Positions 18,222-27,750 of a DNA stretch of 64,000 bases are shown here, in pieces; within the stretch, counting starts at the first letter, position 1, and every line of letters starts with the position of its first letter. Both the position numbers and the translations under genes were made by a program. A model generated the notes under the pieces. That model made no database searches. It was not told the origin of the DNA and was given only the letters and a program-made list of their open reading frames with translations. The stretch comes from a virus. The stretch covers positions 1 to 64,000 of the IMG/VR virus record IMGVR_UViG_3300032291_003216. One strand, 5' to 3'.

Positions 18222-18935
18222 CTACTTCTCGGGCAGTCCGTACTCCCTACGCGATGCGGCCAGTGCCGCGACACGCTCAAGGCGCGCCCGCTGCTCTCGC
18301 GCTATCGCAGGAAACTCGCTTCGCGGGAAGTTAGGGTCGCGCTCCAGTTCTTTGACCCGTCTCTGCCCGGCGTTGTAGTCTTCCACCGCCTGATCGTACG
18401 CTTGGTCTACGATCTTCGCTCGTTCTGCTGCTTTGGCCGGAACATTCAGTTCCTCTGGCGAGGGCCGCTGAATCGGCGTTGTCATGGCCGGGCCTACGGG
18501 CGGAAGCGGCGTAGCCCGCTGCTTCGGGTTCATCGTCATCGGCTGAACAGAGGCGAGCGGAGCCGCGGTTCCGTACGCACCCGGAAGCGTCGGTGTTCCA
18601 ATTTCCCGCGCTTTGCGCAACTGCGCGACCCGTCCAACGGCGTCGAGATACGGACGCATGTCGGCGTACTTGTCCGCCGGCGCCGACGGCTCGATCTCCG
18701 GAACGGACGCCGGAATCTCCAGCGCCTCTACCTGTCCCTCTACCGACTTGAGATAGGCGAGACGTCGGTCAGCTTCTGCTTCGTATCCGTCGTCCACGCG
18801 CGCAGGAGCCGTGGCCTTCGGAGCCGAGGTCTGCTTCGGCGGCGCGGCCTTCTGAGGCGCCGGCTGCTTCGGAGCCGACGCTGCGGGAGCGGCGGCCGGC
18901 ACCTTCCCGGCCATCTGGTCTGCGGCTTTCGGCAT
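18222..18935 (-). CDS. Pro/Ala-rich virion-associated protein
   Basis: 237 aa. The first 50 residues are rich in Pro, Ala and Lys (APKQPAPQKAAPPKQ), followed by helical charged regions (EAEADRRLAYLKSVEGQ; AERAKIVDQAYDQAVEDY). It is coupled to the 1037-aa gene by TGATG with GGAG upstream, so the ATG at 18935 is preferred to the GTG at 18938. Sitting between two ejection-type proteins, it is probably an internal virion component or linker; no family recognised. Confidence 0.6.
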   Translation of the reverse strand: MPKAADQMAGKVPAAAPAASAPKQPAPQKAAPPKQTSAPKATAPARVDDGYEAEADRRLAYLKSVEGQVEALEIPASVPEIEPSAPADKYADMRPYLDAVGRVAQLRKAREIGTPTLPGAYGTAAPLASVQPMTMNPKQRATPLPPVGPAMTTPIQRPSPEELNVPAKAAERAKIVDQAYDQAVEDYNAGQRRVKELERDPNFPRSEFPAIAREQRARLERVAALAASRREYGLPEK

Positions 18936-21900
18936 CACGCCACTCCGGTGTTGGTGGTCAAGCGGCGTGCGCCCGTCGCTTGGAGCTTCTTGAAGGTCGG
19001 CAGCGGGGCGCGGCTCGCCTGCGGTTCGACGGTCGGCGTCGAGGGCTTGAACTCAAGCTCCTCCTCTTCCTCGCCATACAGCGTCTTTCGCACAGACGCG
19101 CGCTGCTTTGCCGCTTCTTCTGCTGCCTTGCGCACTTCCTGCGCGACGCCTGCCTGCTTCTGCGCCGTAGTCTTCTGGAACGTCGCCTCACCCATCTGAG
19201 GTCCGGTGACTTCAGCCGCCTCTGCGATAGGTGCTGCGACAGACTTCGGCTCGCGCTTGCCGAACGTGGCGCGCTTGCGGGCCTCGGTGGCGATCCCCGC
19301 CACTTCCTTGTAGTAGTCCTCGCCCGTCTTCGACTGCGCAGCGGCGTACCGCTCTGCGAGGTCAGAGTCAGGCTCACCCGCCTTAATGTTCTTGAGGCCC
19401 TGCATGAGGCGCTCGTCGCGCAGCGCGCCGAAGCCGGCGTAGAACTCGCCGACCGAGCCAGGACGTCCCTTGCCCTTGCGCTCCACGTCCTCGATACCTT
19501 CGCCTGTCGGGAGCGGCTTGGTGAACGCTGTCTGGCGGAACTTGCCGGCGGCCTCCTTTCCCTCTACGGCGGGGCTGACACCGCGCTCAGCCTGCCGCTC
19601 TTCGCGGCGCTGCTTCATCTTCTCCAGCGTGTCGCGAATGTCGGTGCCGACGTTGCGGACGCGGCCCGAGTCGATGACCGTGCTGCCGCGCACCTCGCGC
19701 GCCTCGACGTCGGGCTTCTTCGCCTTGAGCCCAGCGCCAACATCGGCGAGCTGGAACTTCATGGCCTCGTCCTTCGACAGCTCCCTGACGTCTTCGCCCT
19801 CGAGCCGGCTCGTCGCTGCGGTGTACGCGGCCGACCCCTCGGCCTTCCACTCCTTGTCGAAGGTCAGATCGCCGCTCTTCGGCGCGACCTGTCGGACGCC
19901 CTTCCCCTCGAGCGACTCGAACACCGAGCCGTCTGGCATGCGGTAGAAGTCCGACGTCGGCGCCGCGGGCTTCGGAGCCTCGACCTGCGTGAGCTTGCTC
20001 TCGACGGCCTTGTAGGCGGCGTCCGCCGGCTTGAACACGGTCTTGGCAGGCATCTTGCCTTCGGGGGCGCCGGTGACCGTGATGGTGCCGTCCGCCGCCT
20101 TCGTGAACGTGTAGCCTGCGTCGTCCTTGAACGTCGGCAGCGCGGGCGCCGCGGCGACCGGAGCCGGAGCCTCGGGAGCCGGAGCCGCAGGAGGCGCGAC
20201 AGGCGCGACAGGAGCCGCGGGCGTCGAGACACCCGGAGCCTCGATGCGCCGCGTCTCTTCGGGCGTGAGCCCTCCGAGGCCACCGGCCCGACGCTCGGCG
20301 CGGCGCGCGAGCGCGTTCGTCGGCGAAGTCGTGCGACCGCGTGACTCGAGGATCTCGATCTTCGCGCCGGGGCCGAACTTCTGCTGGCCGCCGTTGATGC
20401 TGAACGTGCCGGGACCGCCCTCAATGATGTCGCGGGCGTTGATCTTGTCGCGATAGCCGACGACGCTCATCTCGCCGATGGCCGGAAGCGCGTCGGCGCC
20501 CACGACGTCGATCCCCTTCAGCGTCTTCGGCAGCGCGGCCCGCTCGGCCTCATCTGGCACGCCGGCGTTGTTGATGTCGAAGTCGGATAGGTCGACATCG
20601 GTCATGTAGCGCGACGGCTTGTCACCGTCGTAGACGATGGCATCGTTGAACTTCAGATTGGCCGGAGCCTTGGCTTCGACGGGGTTCCCGGCCTTGTCAT
20701 ACGCCGTGATCGTACCCGCCGATGACTTCACGAAGACGGTGCTGTTGTCCGCGCTGTAGGCAAGCTGGACGCCCGTCGGGTCAATGCCCTGCTCCCGGCG
20801 CGCCTTGGCGTAGTCCTCCGGCGAGAGGACCACGCCGTCCTGCACGGCGTACCGGCCGCCTCCGATGTTGTACTCGGAGAGGACGCGCTCGCGGGCCGCG
20901 GGATCCTGCACCGTCACGCGGACGAGCTGGCCGCTGTTGCGGGAGAAGCCGATGGGCCGACCCGTCCGCATCTGATGCGAGAACACCAGCATGGCGCGCT
21001 CGTCGTTCGGGCCGGGCGCGTAGCCATACACGTTGCCCTCAGCGTCGATGTTCGCCGAGCCGATGCGGAACCCATTGTCCTTCGCCCACTGGCGGAACTC
21101 TTCGTTCGCCATCGTGCGCGCGATCTTCGTACGAAGACCCTCCTGCCCCGGCTTCTGGACGAGGCTCTTGAACCAGTCCGCCTCTTCCGTGAGCCCCTGA
21201 TAGGTCGAGTCAATCTGCGCGACGCGCTCCATTTCCTTGCGGAGATCGGTCGCGTTCATGCCGACACGCGCCTCAACCAGACCCGCGAGCTTCTCGGAGA
21301 GGCGCACCGCCTCCTGCGCCTGCTCGCCGCTCAGCGCCCCGCCGCTGACACGGGACAGCTCAAAGAGACGCCCGCGCGTCTCTTGGATCGCACGATCTGT
21401 TACCTGCTGAGCGCCGAGGACGCTCTGTCCGTGACGGAACAACGCTGCGGTTTCAGCCGCGAGCGTCTCGTTGCCGCCGCTGGATTCCCGAACCATCTGC
21501 GCGGCTTGTTCCGGCGTGATCTGGTCGAGTGACTTGCCGAACATCCGCAGCGACACTTCCTGCATCATACCGGCGATGTCAGGCGACTCGCGACTGGGGT
21601 CGACGCCCGTGAGACGGAGCGTGTTGGTCAGCGACTCCATGCCGTCCGCGATGGAGTTGCCTGCGCCCTGATACGCCGCCAACGCAGGACTGAGACGAGA
21701 ACTGATGACCTGCGTGCTCTGCGTCGCGAGCTTCGTCAGGTTGTCGTCGGCGTTGTTGTTGAGGTCGACGAGAGAGCGTGTCTCGACGCGGCCATTCTGA
21801 GCGAACGTCTCGTTGACCTGCCCGACCATCCGCTGCGTCGAGGCCAGCGTGTCGACACCGGAGGCGAGCTGGTCACGCCACTGCACCAGCGTCGGCGTAT

Positions 21901-22048
21901 TGATGCCCGCGTTGCGGTACTGCGACAGCGTCTTGAGGAGGCCCGCGTACTGCGCGGCCATCTTCGGATCGTTCGTCGGCAGCGTGTCGTCGTAGTTCTC
22001 GGTCGAAAGGAGAACGTCCATGTAGGTCGGCCGGTAAGTCCTTGCCAT
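18935..22048 (-). CDS. Large internal virion protein (T7 gp15-like position)
   Basis: 1037 aa. The N-terminal half is helical and Gln/Leu/Ala rich (TLSQYRNAGINTPTLVQW; QSVLGAQQVTDRAIQET). The middle has beta-like segments (NIDAEGNVYGYAPGPNDER). The C-terminal third has Pro/Ala-rich linkers alternating with short domains (APAPEAPAPVAAAPALPTF) and low-complexity Glu/Lys helices. This matches no enzyme family I can name. Position between the 214-aa and 3366-aa proteins suggests a DNA-ejection or inner-core protein. The ATG follows AAGGAGACGGC. Confidence 0.65.
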   Translation of the reverse strand: MARTYRPTYMDVLLSTENYDDTLPTNDPKMAAQYAGLLKTLSQYRNAGINTPTLVQWRDQLASGVDTLASTQRMVGQVNETFAQNGRVETRSLVDLNNNADDNLTKLATQSTQVISSRLSPALAAYQGAGNSIADGMESLTNTLRLTGVDPSRESPDIAGMMQEVSLRMFGKSLDQITPEQAAQMVRESSGGNETLAAETAALFRHGQSVLGAQQVTDRAIQETRGRLFELSRVSGGALSGEQAQEAVRLSEKLAGLVEARVGMNATDLRKEMERVAQIDSTYQGLTEEADWFKSLVQKPGQEGLRTKIARTMANEEFRQWAKDNGFRIGSANIDAEGNVYGYAPGPNDERAMLVFSHQMRTGRPIGFSRNSGQLVRVTVQDPAARERVLSEYNIGGGRYAVQDGVVLSPEDYAKARREQGIDPTGVQLAYSADNSTVFVKSSAGTITAYDKAGNPVEAKAPANLKFNDAIVYDGDKPSRYMTDVDLSDFDINNAGVPDEAERAALPKTLKGIDVVGADALPAIGEMSVVGYRDKINARDIIEGGPGTFSINGGQQKFGPGAKIEILESRGRTTSPTNALARRAERRAGGLGGLTPEETRRIEAPGVSTPAAPVAPVAPPAAPAPEAPAPVAAAPALPTFKDDAGYTFTKAADGTITVTGAPEGKMPAKTVFKPADAAYKAVESKLTQVEAPKPAAPTSDFYRMPDGSVFESLEGKGVRQVAPKSGDLTFDKEWKAEGSAAYTAATSRLEGEDVRELSKDEAMKFQLADVGAGLKAKKPDVEAREVRGSTVIDSGRVRNVGTDIRDTLEKMKQRREERQAERGVSPAVEGKEAAGKFRQTAFTKPLPTGEGIEDVERKGKGRPGSVGEFYAGFGALRDERLMQGLKNIKAGEPDSDLAERYAAAQSKTGEDYYKEVAGIATEARKRATFGKREPKSVAAPIAEAAEVTGPQMGEATFQKTTAQKQAGVAQEVRKAAEEAAKQRASVRKTLYGEEEEELEFKPSTPTVEPQASRAPLPTFKKLQATGARRLTTNTGVA

Positions 22049-22057
22049 GCCGTCTCC

Positions 22058-22702
22058 TTAGTAGCCGAGCGTCGACATCGCGCGCTGCTGCGGCGACATC
22101 TTGCTGTAGTCCACCTGTCCGCCCGCGCCGGCCGGGACGTTCCCGCGCAGCGTCGTGTCAAGCTCGCCGAGCCGCTGCTTCTGCAACGTCTTCGTAGCCG
22201 CCGCCGCTTCCGCGCCGAAGGTCTGACCCGCCTGACCGATGGCCGCGCCGGTCTGCATCGCCTCGGCGCGCTTGGCGGCGACGCGGTTCATCACGTCGGC
22301 GAAGCGCTGCTGAGCGACCTGCTGCGACAGCGCGTCGACCTGACCCGCGGCTCCAGCGAGCTGCTCCCTCTGCGCCGCGCCCATCTGCCCGAGCGCCGCC
22401 TGCTGCGCGCCTGAGCGACCGAAGCCGCCCATCGCAGCGGCGGAACGACGAAGGTTCGCCTCAGCGCCCGCCGTCTGGGCCTGCAACGCGCGCTGCGTGC
22501 CGGCGAGCATCGTGCGCTTCTCCGCTTCGGAGAGGCCGAGCTTGCCGCGCTGGAGCGCGTCCATGTCCTTCTTCATCTGCTTGCGGTAGGCGATGGCCGC
22601 CGGGTCCACCGCCGAAGCGATGGCCTGACCCGCCGCCCCGACGAGCCCCATCGCGCCTTCGCCCGCAAGCGCGGTGAGAGGTCCGGCAAGGACTGGAAGC
22701 AT
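22058..22702 (-). CDS. Small internal virion protein (T7 gp14-like position)
   Basis: 214 aa. The N-terminus is hydrophobic and Gly/Ala rich (MLPVLAGPLTALAGEGAMGLV), able to enter a membrane. It is followed by Ala/Gln/Arg-rich helices (RALQAQTAGAEANLRRSAAAM) and a Gln-rich stretch. T7 gp14-type proteins of similar size form the outer-membrane part of the ejection channel and have the same layout; the homology is inferred, not proven. It precedes the two larger internal virion proteins. Ribosome site AAGGAG, ATG at 22702. Confidence 0.6.
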   Translation of the reverse strand: MLPVLAGPLTALAGEGAMGLVGAAGQAIASAVDPAAIAYRKQMKKDMDALQRGKLGLSEAEKRTMLAGTQRALQAQTAGAEANLRRSAAAMGGFGRSGAQQAALGQMGAAQREQLAGAAGQVDALSQQVAQQRFADVMNRVAAKRAEAMQTGAAIGQAGQTFGAEAAAATKTLQKQRLGELDTTLRGNVPAGAGGQVDYSKMSPQQRAMSTLGY

Positions 22703-22723
22703 GGAGTATTCTCCTTGGTCGCG

Positions 22724-22752
22724 ACTATATCGTATTGCGCCCGTCGGGTCGA
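22724..22752 (-). promoter_or_regulatory. Possible sigma70-like promoter before the internal virion genes
   Basis: On the minus strand, TCGACC (22747-22752) and TATAGT (22724-22729) are separated by 17 bp within the 54-bp gap before the 214-aa gene. The -10 box matches consensus at 5 of 6 positions and the -35 at 4 of 6. Strength is unknown. Confidence 0.4.
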
Positions 22753-22756
22753 CCGG

Positions 22757-23536
22757 TTACTTGAACATCACGCAGCGTACGCTCCTCGTGCCGAACGAGA
22801 TGCGGGTGTGCATCGTGCACTCAACGGTGTCCGTGCTGGGCGGGTCAAACGTGCCCGTAAACGACGACATCGGCGTGAAGAAGAGCACCTCTTCGGTGCC
22901 GTAGGTCACGCGCGGCAGGTAGAGCTTCACGGTCAGCTCGTGGAACCCAGCGGCCACGTTGTTCTGGAGCAGCGCGAAGTCGTACCAGAGCTGCGACGTG
23001 TGCTCGTAGTCCTTGAAGCTCATGTCGAGCCCAGGAGTTCCGACCAGCGACAGCGTCGTGGGGAATGTCCGCCGGTACGTCGGCTGCTCAACACCGTCGA
23101 TGAACACGCGGATGCCCATGTTCGCAAGCTCTGGGCCACTCTGGTCCTGTATGTCGTTGATCCACGGACGAACGACCGAGATGTGCAACGCCCACTGCCA
23201 GACGACAGCGGTCATGGCGTACGGGATGTACAGGCGCTGTCCGAGGCCCGCGAGCGGGACGTAGGTGGGGTCATTGTCATCGCGGATGCCGAAGGCGTTG
23301 TTGTAGACGTCCATCGGGATGGTCGAGCCGTCCATCCGCGCGACGACCGCCTCCTCCGGCATGACGTGCTCGTCGCGGATGGTAAACGCCGCGTCGAGGT
23401 TCACGACTTGAAGCCCGCCGTTCGGCTCCGACATGATGCCGCGGCCCGACGCCGTCGCGTAGACGTTGGCGTTGTGATTCGGCACGGACAAGGCCGCGCC
23501 GTTCGGGTAGGTCGTGTTCGGAGTGATGACAGCCAT
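22757..23536 (-). CDS. Structural protein, possible beta-sandwich tail or head-fibre protein
   Basis: 259 aa, beta-rich, with an N-terminal segment MAVITPNTTYPNGAALSV and a C-terminal half with aromatic strands (AAGFHELTVKLYLPRV). It starts 2 bases after the 536-aa structural gene and the two share the same style of Asp/Asn/Pro-rich loops. It lies between the nozzle and ejection proteins. A virion role is inferred from context; no family recognised. Confidence 0.6.
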   Translation of the reverse strand: MAVITPNTTYPNGAALSVPNHNANVYATASGRGIMSEPNGGLQVVNLDAAFTIRDEHVMPEEAVVARMDGSTIPMDVYNNAFGIRDDNDPTYVPLAGLGQRLYIPYAMTAVVWQWALHISVVRPWINDIQDQSGPELANMGIRVFIDGVEQPTYRRTFPTTLSLVGTPGLDMSFKDYEHTSQLWYDFALLQNNVAAGFHELTVKLYLPRVTYGTEEVLFFTPMSSFTGTFDPPSTDTVECTMHTRISFGTRSVRCVMFK

Positions 23537-23538
23537 TG

Positions 23539-25149
23539 TTACTTCCTCATGCTGATGGCGATGAGGCTACCACGCAGCACGTCGCACTCGGTGTTGGTGT
23601 TCGCCACGCCACCGAAGATGGCGACGTTGAGCGGCGTCGCCTGCGGCACATTGAGGTCGATGACCGCCATGAGGTGAACCTCAACGAACTCACGCGCAAA
23701 GTCGATGAATGAACCCGTCCACCAGACGAAGTTGTTCACCATCCCGATGCTTTCCGTGACGCTGTTCCACGACGTCGGCGAGGCCGTGTTGTTCTGCGTC
23801 ATGAGCTGAAACAGCGCGAAGGCGTTGAACGCGCCCTGCTCAAGCGGAGGAAGCCCTCCACCAGACGGCTTGAACGAAGAGCCGCTGATGTTGCGGACCT
23901 GCACGTTGCCCAGCACGAGGATCTTGCGCGGCGTGCTGACGTCGATGTTGTTGACGCGGATGCCAGACAAGCCTCCGCCGATCAACCCCCAACCACCCGT
24001 CGGACCCGCCTGCGTGCCGGAGTAGTAGTTGGTCGTGACGGTGTCGCGCAGCGCAGGATTGGTGCCGGGGTAGTAGTTGTTGAACAGCCAACCGCCGAAG
24101 GACGAGGCATCGTAGAGTTTCTGCGCCGTCTGGAGCACCGCAGACGGGAGGTGGTAGTGCATGAGCGCGCCGCGCGCGAGCGAGCCCTCCTGCACGTCGT
24201 TGTAGGCTGCGATGATCGGCTGCACCCGGTTGGTGTACAGCGCGGCCTGGTTCAGCGTGTCCTCCGTCTCCAGCGCGGGGGCGGTGGTTTCCGCCGGCCC
24301 GACGCTGTCGATGGGGTACGCCTTCATCTCTACGACGACGACCTGTCGCGCGTAGACCGCGATCTTGTCGAACGGGCCGTACTGAACGACCTGCTCGTCG
24401 GTGATGAAGGGCACACGTCGAACCACCAATTCAACCAGTTGCGGGCCTGGAACACATGGCACGCAAGCGCCGATCCGGATAGGGAGACAAGGCGGGCCGA
24501 GTGCGCACACTTGAGGGCCGCGGATGTCTTGAGGTCCGGGTAGGATCGACGTCGCGCTGCGCGTGGTCTTCGGCTTGATCGGGATCGAAGCGCGGTACGT
24601 CAGGTCGTCGATGCCGGTGACCGTTTCGGCGATGATGTTGCCGTTGACCCGCAGCGCGAATTGAAGGTTGCACGGCATGTTCAGCGCGTCGTTGGCGTGG
24701 TACGCCCCACCCGGAGCAGCGCCGCCCGTCGGGTTGCTGAACCCCCACCAGATGTACTGCGCGTAGGCGTTAATCCAGAGGACCGACTGCCCCGTCGTCA
24801 TGCTGACCTGCGTGGAAGCGCCCGTGCCGTCGATCAGCGCCTGCCACTCAAAGTTGTTCTGCACCATCGCCATGTCGGGCGTGGTCGTGTACCCGGCGTC
24901 CGGGTTGCCCCACGGCGGTCCTGGCGTCGCGGCTTCGGTCCACTGGATGTCTACTGACTTCTGGTAGCGCGCGATCTGATAGTACGCCTCTCCGTCGACC
25001 ACGATGGTCGAGGCGACGCCCTGATCGAAGTTGTGCATGTTCAGCTTTCCGCTGACACGGTCGGCCGCCGGCGTGATGTCCTCGGTCAACTCCTGCGGGT
25101 CGAGCACGTCGCCGGGCCGCAGGACTCGTCGGGGGAAGATGTAGCTCAT
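23539..25149 (-). CDS. Structural protein, tail or head-surface component
   Basis: 536 aa. It begins MSYIFPRRVLRPGDVLDPQEL, a start like phage proteins that set up a list of surface points. The body is rich in aromatics, Asn, Gly and Thr. A Cys/Pro cluster near the middle (CALGPPCLPIRIGACVPC) is unusual and could bind metal or form disulphides. It is ATGA-coupled to the nozzle gene. It probably forms an external tail or head structure together with the following 259-aa protein; this is inference. Confidence 0.65.
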   Translation of the reverse strand: MSYIFPRRVLRPGDVLDPQELTEDITPAADRVSGKLNMHNFDQGVASTIVVDGEAYYQIARYQKSVDIQWTEAATPGPPWGNPDAGYTTTPDMAMVQNNFEWQALIDGTGASTQVSMTTGQSVLWINAYAQYIWWGFSNPTGGAAPGGAYHANDALNMPCNLQFALRVNGNIIAETVTGIDDLTYRASIPIKPKTTRSATSILPGPQDIRGPQVCALGPPCLPIRIGACVPCVPGPQLVELVVRRVPFITDEQVVQYGPFDKIAVYARQVVVVEMKAYPIDSVGPAETTAPALETEDTLNQAALYTNRVQPIIAAYNDVQEGSLARGALMHYHLPSAVLQTAQKLYDASSFGGWLFNNYYPGTNPALRDTVTTNYYSGTQAGPTGGWGLIGGGLSGIRVNNIDVSTPRKILVLGNVQVRNISGSSFKPSGGGLPPLEQGAFNAFALFQLMTQNNTASPTSWNSVTESIGMVNNFVWWTGSFIDFAREFVEVHLMAVIDLNVPQATPLNVAIFGGVANTNTECDVLRGSLIAISMRK

Positions 25150-27275
25150 CGGTCCTGCCTGAGCGGGATGCGCCCGCGAAGGTTGCCGCCGCTGGCCGCG
25201 CTCTGGTCGAACGCGAACGCCGCCAGCTCGAGGCGCGTGGGGTAGGTGACTTCGATCTCAAACGCCCACGAGTAGGCGTTCTCGAGGCCCGCGGGGACCA
25301 TGCGCCAGACGAGGCGCGGCTCATGTGCTCGGGCCGTGCCGACCACCGCTGCGCCGGCGATGTCGCGGACCACGTCCGTTCCGTCGTCGACTCCGATGGC
25401 GAGCACGTCGTTCATCTCAATGACGGGCTTCCACGAACCGTTGCGGAAGTAGCGCACGGTGAACGTTCCGTCGAAGCCGTCCATCATCCCGAGGAAGATG
25501 GAGCGGACATGGACCGGCGTCATGCCCGTCTCGTCCGCCTTGATCCACGCCGAACGGTAGAGGCCCTTGCGGGTCAACGGCGTGTAGGCGGTCGTTTCGT
25601 GGTCGGCCACGTAGACGTCGTAGCCGGCTGGTCCGCCCTGCTGGTTGAGCTTCGTCGGGTCACGGCCCGCCATGAGGATGTACTGGCGATAGTCGTCCGT
25701 CCGACACATGTCCGCGATCCACAGCGTCGTGTCGACCGCGCCTGTGCCAAGCTCCTGACGGCGCCAGTTCTCGCCATCGAAGATGAACAGCACCGTATTG
25801 CGCTGCACGCCGGCCGGCGCCACCGCGCAGCGGTACTCCAGCGACCGCGCGTCCACGACCGACACCGCCTTGCGGTAGCGCGCCATGTTGAGGCCCGTGC
25901 GGGTCAGCGCCTGAATCGGCTGCGACACGCGCGTGATCTTCTGGCTCGGGTCCATCGTGTAGAAGCCGTCGCGCGCGAGCCAGATGAGGCGGCCGTCCGC
26001 GAGCGCCTTGATGCTCCGCGGTGCAACGCAGCCGACGCCCATCGCCAGCGTGACGGAGCCGGACAGCTGGCCCGTCGCACGGTCTGGCGTGATGTCGTAG
26101 ATGGCGTTCTCGGTGAACGCGAGCAGGAACCCAGCGTGCGACGCGACCGCGGTTACCTCGGCCCCGTTGGAGTCGGGGTAGACGAAGTCGTCCTTCGGCA
26201 GCGTGCCGGGGAACCCCGGAGAGGAGCGCCGGACGAGGCCGGGGTCGGCCAGCATGTTCGCGATGATGAGGCAGCCCTGATGCGCGCACATCGTGCGAAA
26301 CACCGGAAACGGAACCGTGGGCTCCATCTCAGAGCCGAGGTAGCTGTCCGCCTTCCGGTCGCCGAAGATGAACTGCTCGCGACCTGCGAAGCGGGCGAGG
26401 AACCGCGGCTTCGTGCTGCCTCGCGTCGTGTCTGCGCTACGGTAGACGTTGACCGCCGCCGTGTAGTCCGGCCCCTTTGCAGTGTGACGCACCATGAACT
26501 GCCGCGTCAGGTCGTCGATCTCAGCGCCCGTCGTCGTCGGCGTTCCGGCGGGGGCGTTTGGATCGTACGGGCTCGCCTGCGTCGTGCGGATGTAGGCTTG
26601 GTTTGACGGCGGAGACGGCGCAGAGAGGTTGCCGTGGATGTCTTCGAGCTGGACGTAGTAGTACCACGTCCCATCAAGCACAGCGCCCTGCGTGCCGCTG
26701 AGCACGTCGCCGGGCGTGCCGATCTCGCCGCGCCACGAGTAGCCGCCTGAGTTGGGGTAGGCGATCTGCTTGTTCGGAAGCGGCTGCGGCCCATAGACCG
26801 ATGGCGCCGACGGAATCTCCTGAAAGCCGAGCGGAACGACGACACCCTGCGCGTCGATGACGAGCGGGTAGTCGATGCCGTTTGCCCAGATGATCTTGTC
26901 GTTGAGGACGAGGAACTGGTCGGGATAGCCGGGCCGCGTGTCGGAGGTCAGTCCTGTCTGGATGACTTCCCACCCGCGCTGCCAGCCCGCGTGCCGGTAC
27001 AGGTTCGTGCCGGAGCGGACCAGCAGCGTATCTGCCACGCCACCCGAGAGAGCGGCGTGGAAGATGCCGTGCATCTCGCCGAAGGGTGCGGACGGAATCG
27101 TCGCGCCCCGCGTCGGCTCGTAGACGGTAGGGCCGCGGACAGTCGCCAGCGTGGAGCGGATCGTCGTCTCAAAGTTGATGATCTGCTGCGCGATGTTCGA
27201 CGGGGCGTAGACCGAGGGCGCTTCACCGAGGGGGATGAAGAACTGCTTGGTCTGCTGGTTGTCCGGGCCTGCCAT
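25146..27275 (-). CDS. Tail nozzle-like protein (T7 gp12-like)
   Basis: 709 aa. Repeated beta segments of propeller type are visible (NLYRHAGWQRGWEVIQTG; GCLIIANMLADPGLVRRSS; LWIADMCRTDDYRQYILMAG), each with aromatic/Asp turns. A fibronectin-like middle segment (GTWYYYVQLEDIHGNLSAPSPP) is common in podovirus nozzles. Length is close to the T7 gp12 class. It follows the adaptor-like gene, as in T7, and overlaps the next gene by ATGA. The assignment rests on layout and repeated-strand pattern, not on a profile match. Confidence 0.65.
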   Translation of the reverse strand: MAGPDNQQTKQFFIPLGEAPSVYAPSNIAQQIINFETTIRSTLATVRGPTVYEPTRGATIPSAPFGEMHGIFHAALSGGVADTLLVRSGTNLYRHAGWQRGWEVIQTGLTSDTRPGYPDQFLVLNDKIIWANGIDYPLVIDAQGVVVPLGFQEIPSAPSVYGPQPLPNKQIAYPNSGGYSWRGEIGTPGDVLSGTQGAVLDGTWYYYVQLEDIHGNLSAPSPPSNQAYIRTTQASPYDPNAPAGTPTTTGAEIDDLTRQFMVRHTAKGPDYTAAVNVYRSADTTRGSTKPRFLARFAGREQFIFGDRKADSYLGSEMEPTVPFPVFRTMCAHQGCLIIANMLADPGLVRRSSPGFPGTLPKDDFVYPDSNGAEVTAVASHAGFLLAFTENAIYDITPDRATGQLSGSVTLAMGVGCVAPRSIKALADGRLIWLARDGFYTMDPSQKITRVSQPIQALTRTGLNMARYRKAVSVVDARSLEYRCAVAPAGVQRNTVLFIFDGENWRRQELGTGAVDTTLWIADMCRTDDYRQYILMAGRDPTKLNQQGGPAGYDVYVADHETTAYTPLTRKGLYRSAWIKADETGMTPVHVRSIFLGMMDGFDGTFTVRYFRNGSWKPVIEMNDVLAIGVDDGTDVVRDIAGAAVVGTARAHEPRLVWRMVPAGLENAYSWAFEIEVTYPTRLELAAFAFDQSAASGGNLRGRIPLRQDR

Positions 27276-27278
27276 TCG

Positions 27279-27710
27279 CTACACCTGGGGAAGCTGCGGC
27301 ACCGGGAGCTTCGGCACGGGGCCGCGCTTCTTGGTGATCGCGTTGGTGATCTCGGAGGCGTCCGCGACGAGGAACTCGTCCTTGTGCTCCGGCGCCTCGA
27401 CGGCGGCCTTGGCGGCCTCGGCGGCCCGCTGCTCACCGATCTTCACCGTCTGCGCCGGCGAGAACCAGTTGCCGAGCTGCTCGTCGTGGATCCAGCCCTT
27501 CGGGCGCCAGTCGTGGATGTTGCGGTGCTCCTGATCGCCGGTCACGAACTCGGTGCCGTTCTTCGTCATCATCACGGCCTGCCAGAGGCCGCCGGCCTTC
27601 GGGCCGGACTGGATGGCGACGATGAGGGCCTCCTCCTCGTTGCCGTTCAGGTTCTTGCGGACGAAGATGTCACCGATGTCAGGCTTCGGGAAGGCGTTGG
27701 TCACGGACAT
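27279..27710 (-). CDS. Small protein between adaptor and nozzle genes
   Basis: 143 aa from the ATG at 27710 (MSVTNAFPKPDIGDIFVRKN), which has AGGAG with a 4-nt spacer. The N-terminal 75 residues form a compact beta-like domain (EEEALIVAIQSGPKAGG; AVMMTKNGTEFVTGD). A Lys/Ala/Glu helix and a Pro-rich tail ending LPVPQLPQV follow. No family recognised. It might be a head-tail completion protein; the upstream palindrome suggests its own promoter. Confidence 0.55.
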   Translation of the reverse strand: MSVTNAFPKPDIGDIFVRKNLNGNEEEALIVAIQSGPKAGGLWQAVMMTKNGTEFVTGDQEHRNIHDWRPKGWIHDEQLGNWFSPAQTVKIGEQRAAEAAKAAVEAPEHKDEFLVADASEITNAITKKRGPVPKLPVPQLPQV

Positions 27711-27727
27711 GAGGCTCCTTGTGGTTG

Positions 27728-27746
27728 CCATGTAGGTATAACATGG
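27728..27746 (-). promoter_or_regulatory. Palindrome centred on a TATACC -10-like box
   Basis: CCATGT and ACATGG flank GGTATA-containing sequence; on the minus strand TATACC lies in the centre. The same -10 hexamer is used by the candidate promoters at 60050-60055 and 45932-45937. The -35 region is weak. Possible promoter/operator for the 143-aa gene. Confidence 0.35.
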
Positions 27747-27750
27747 AGCG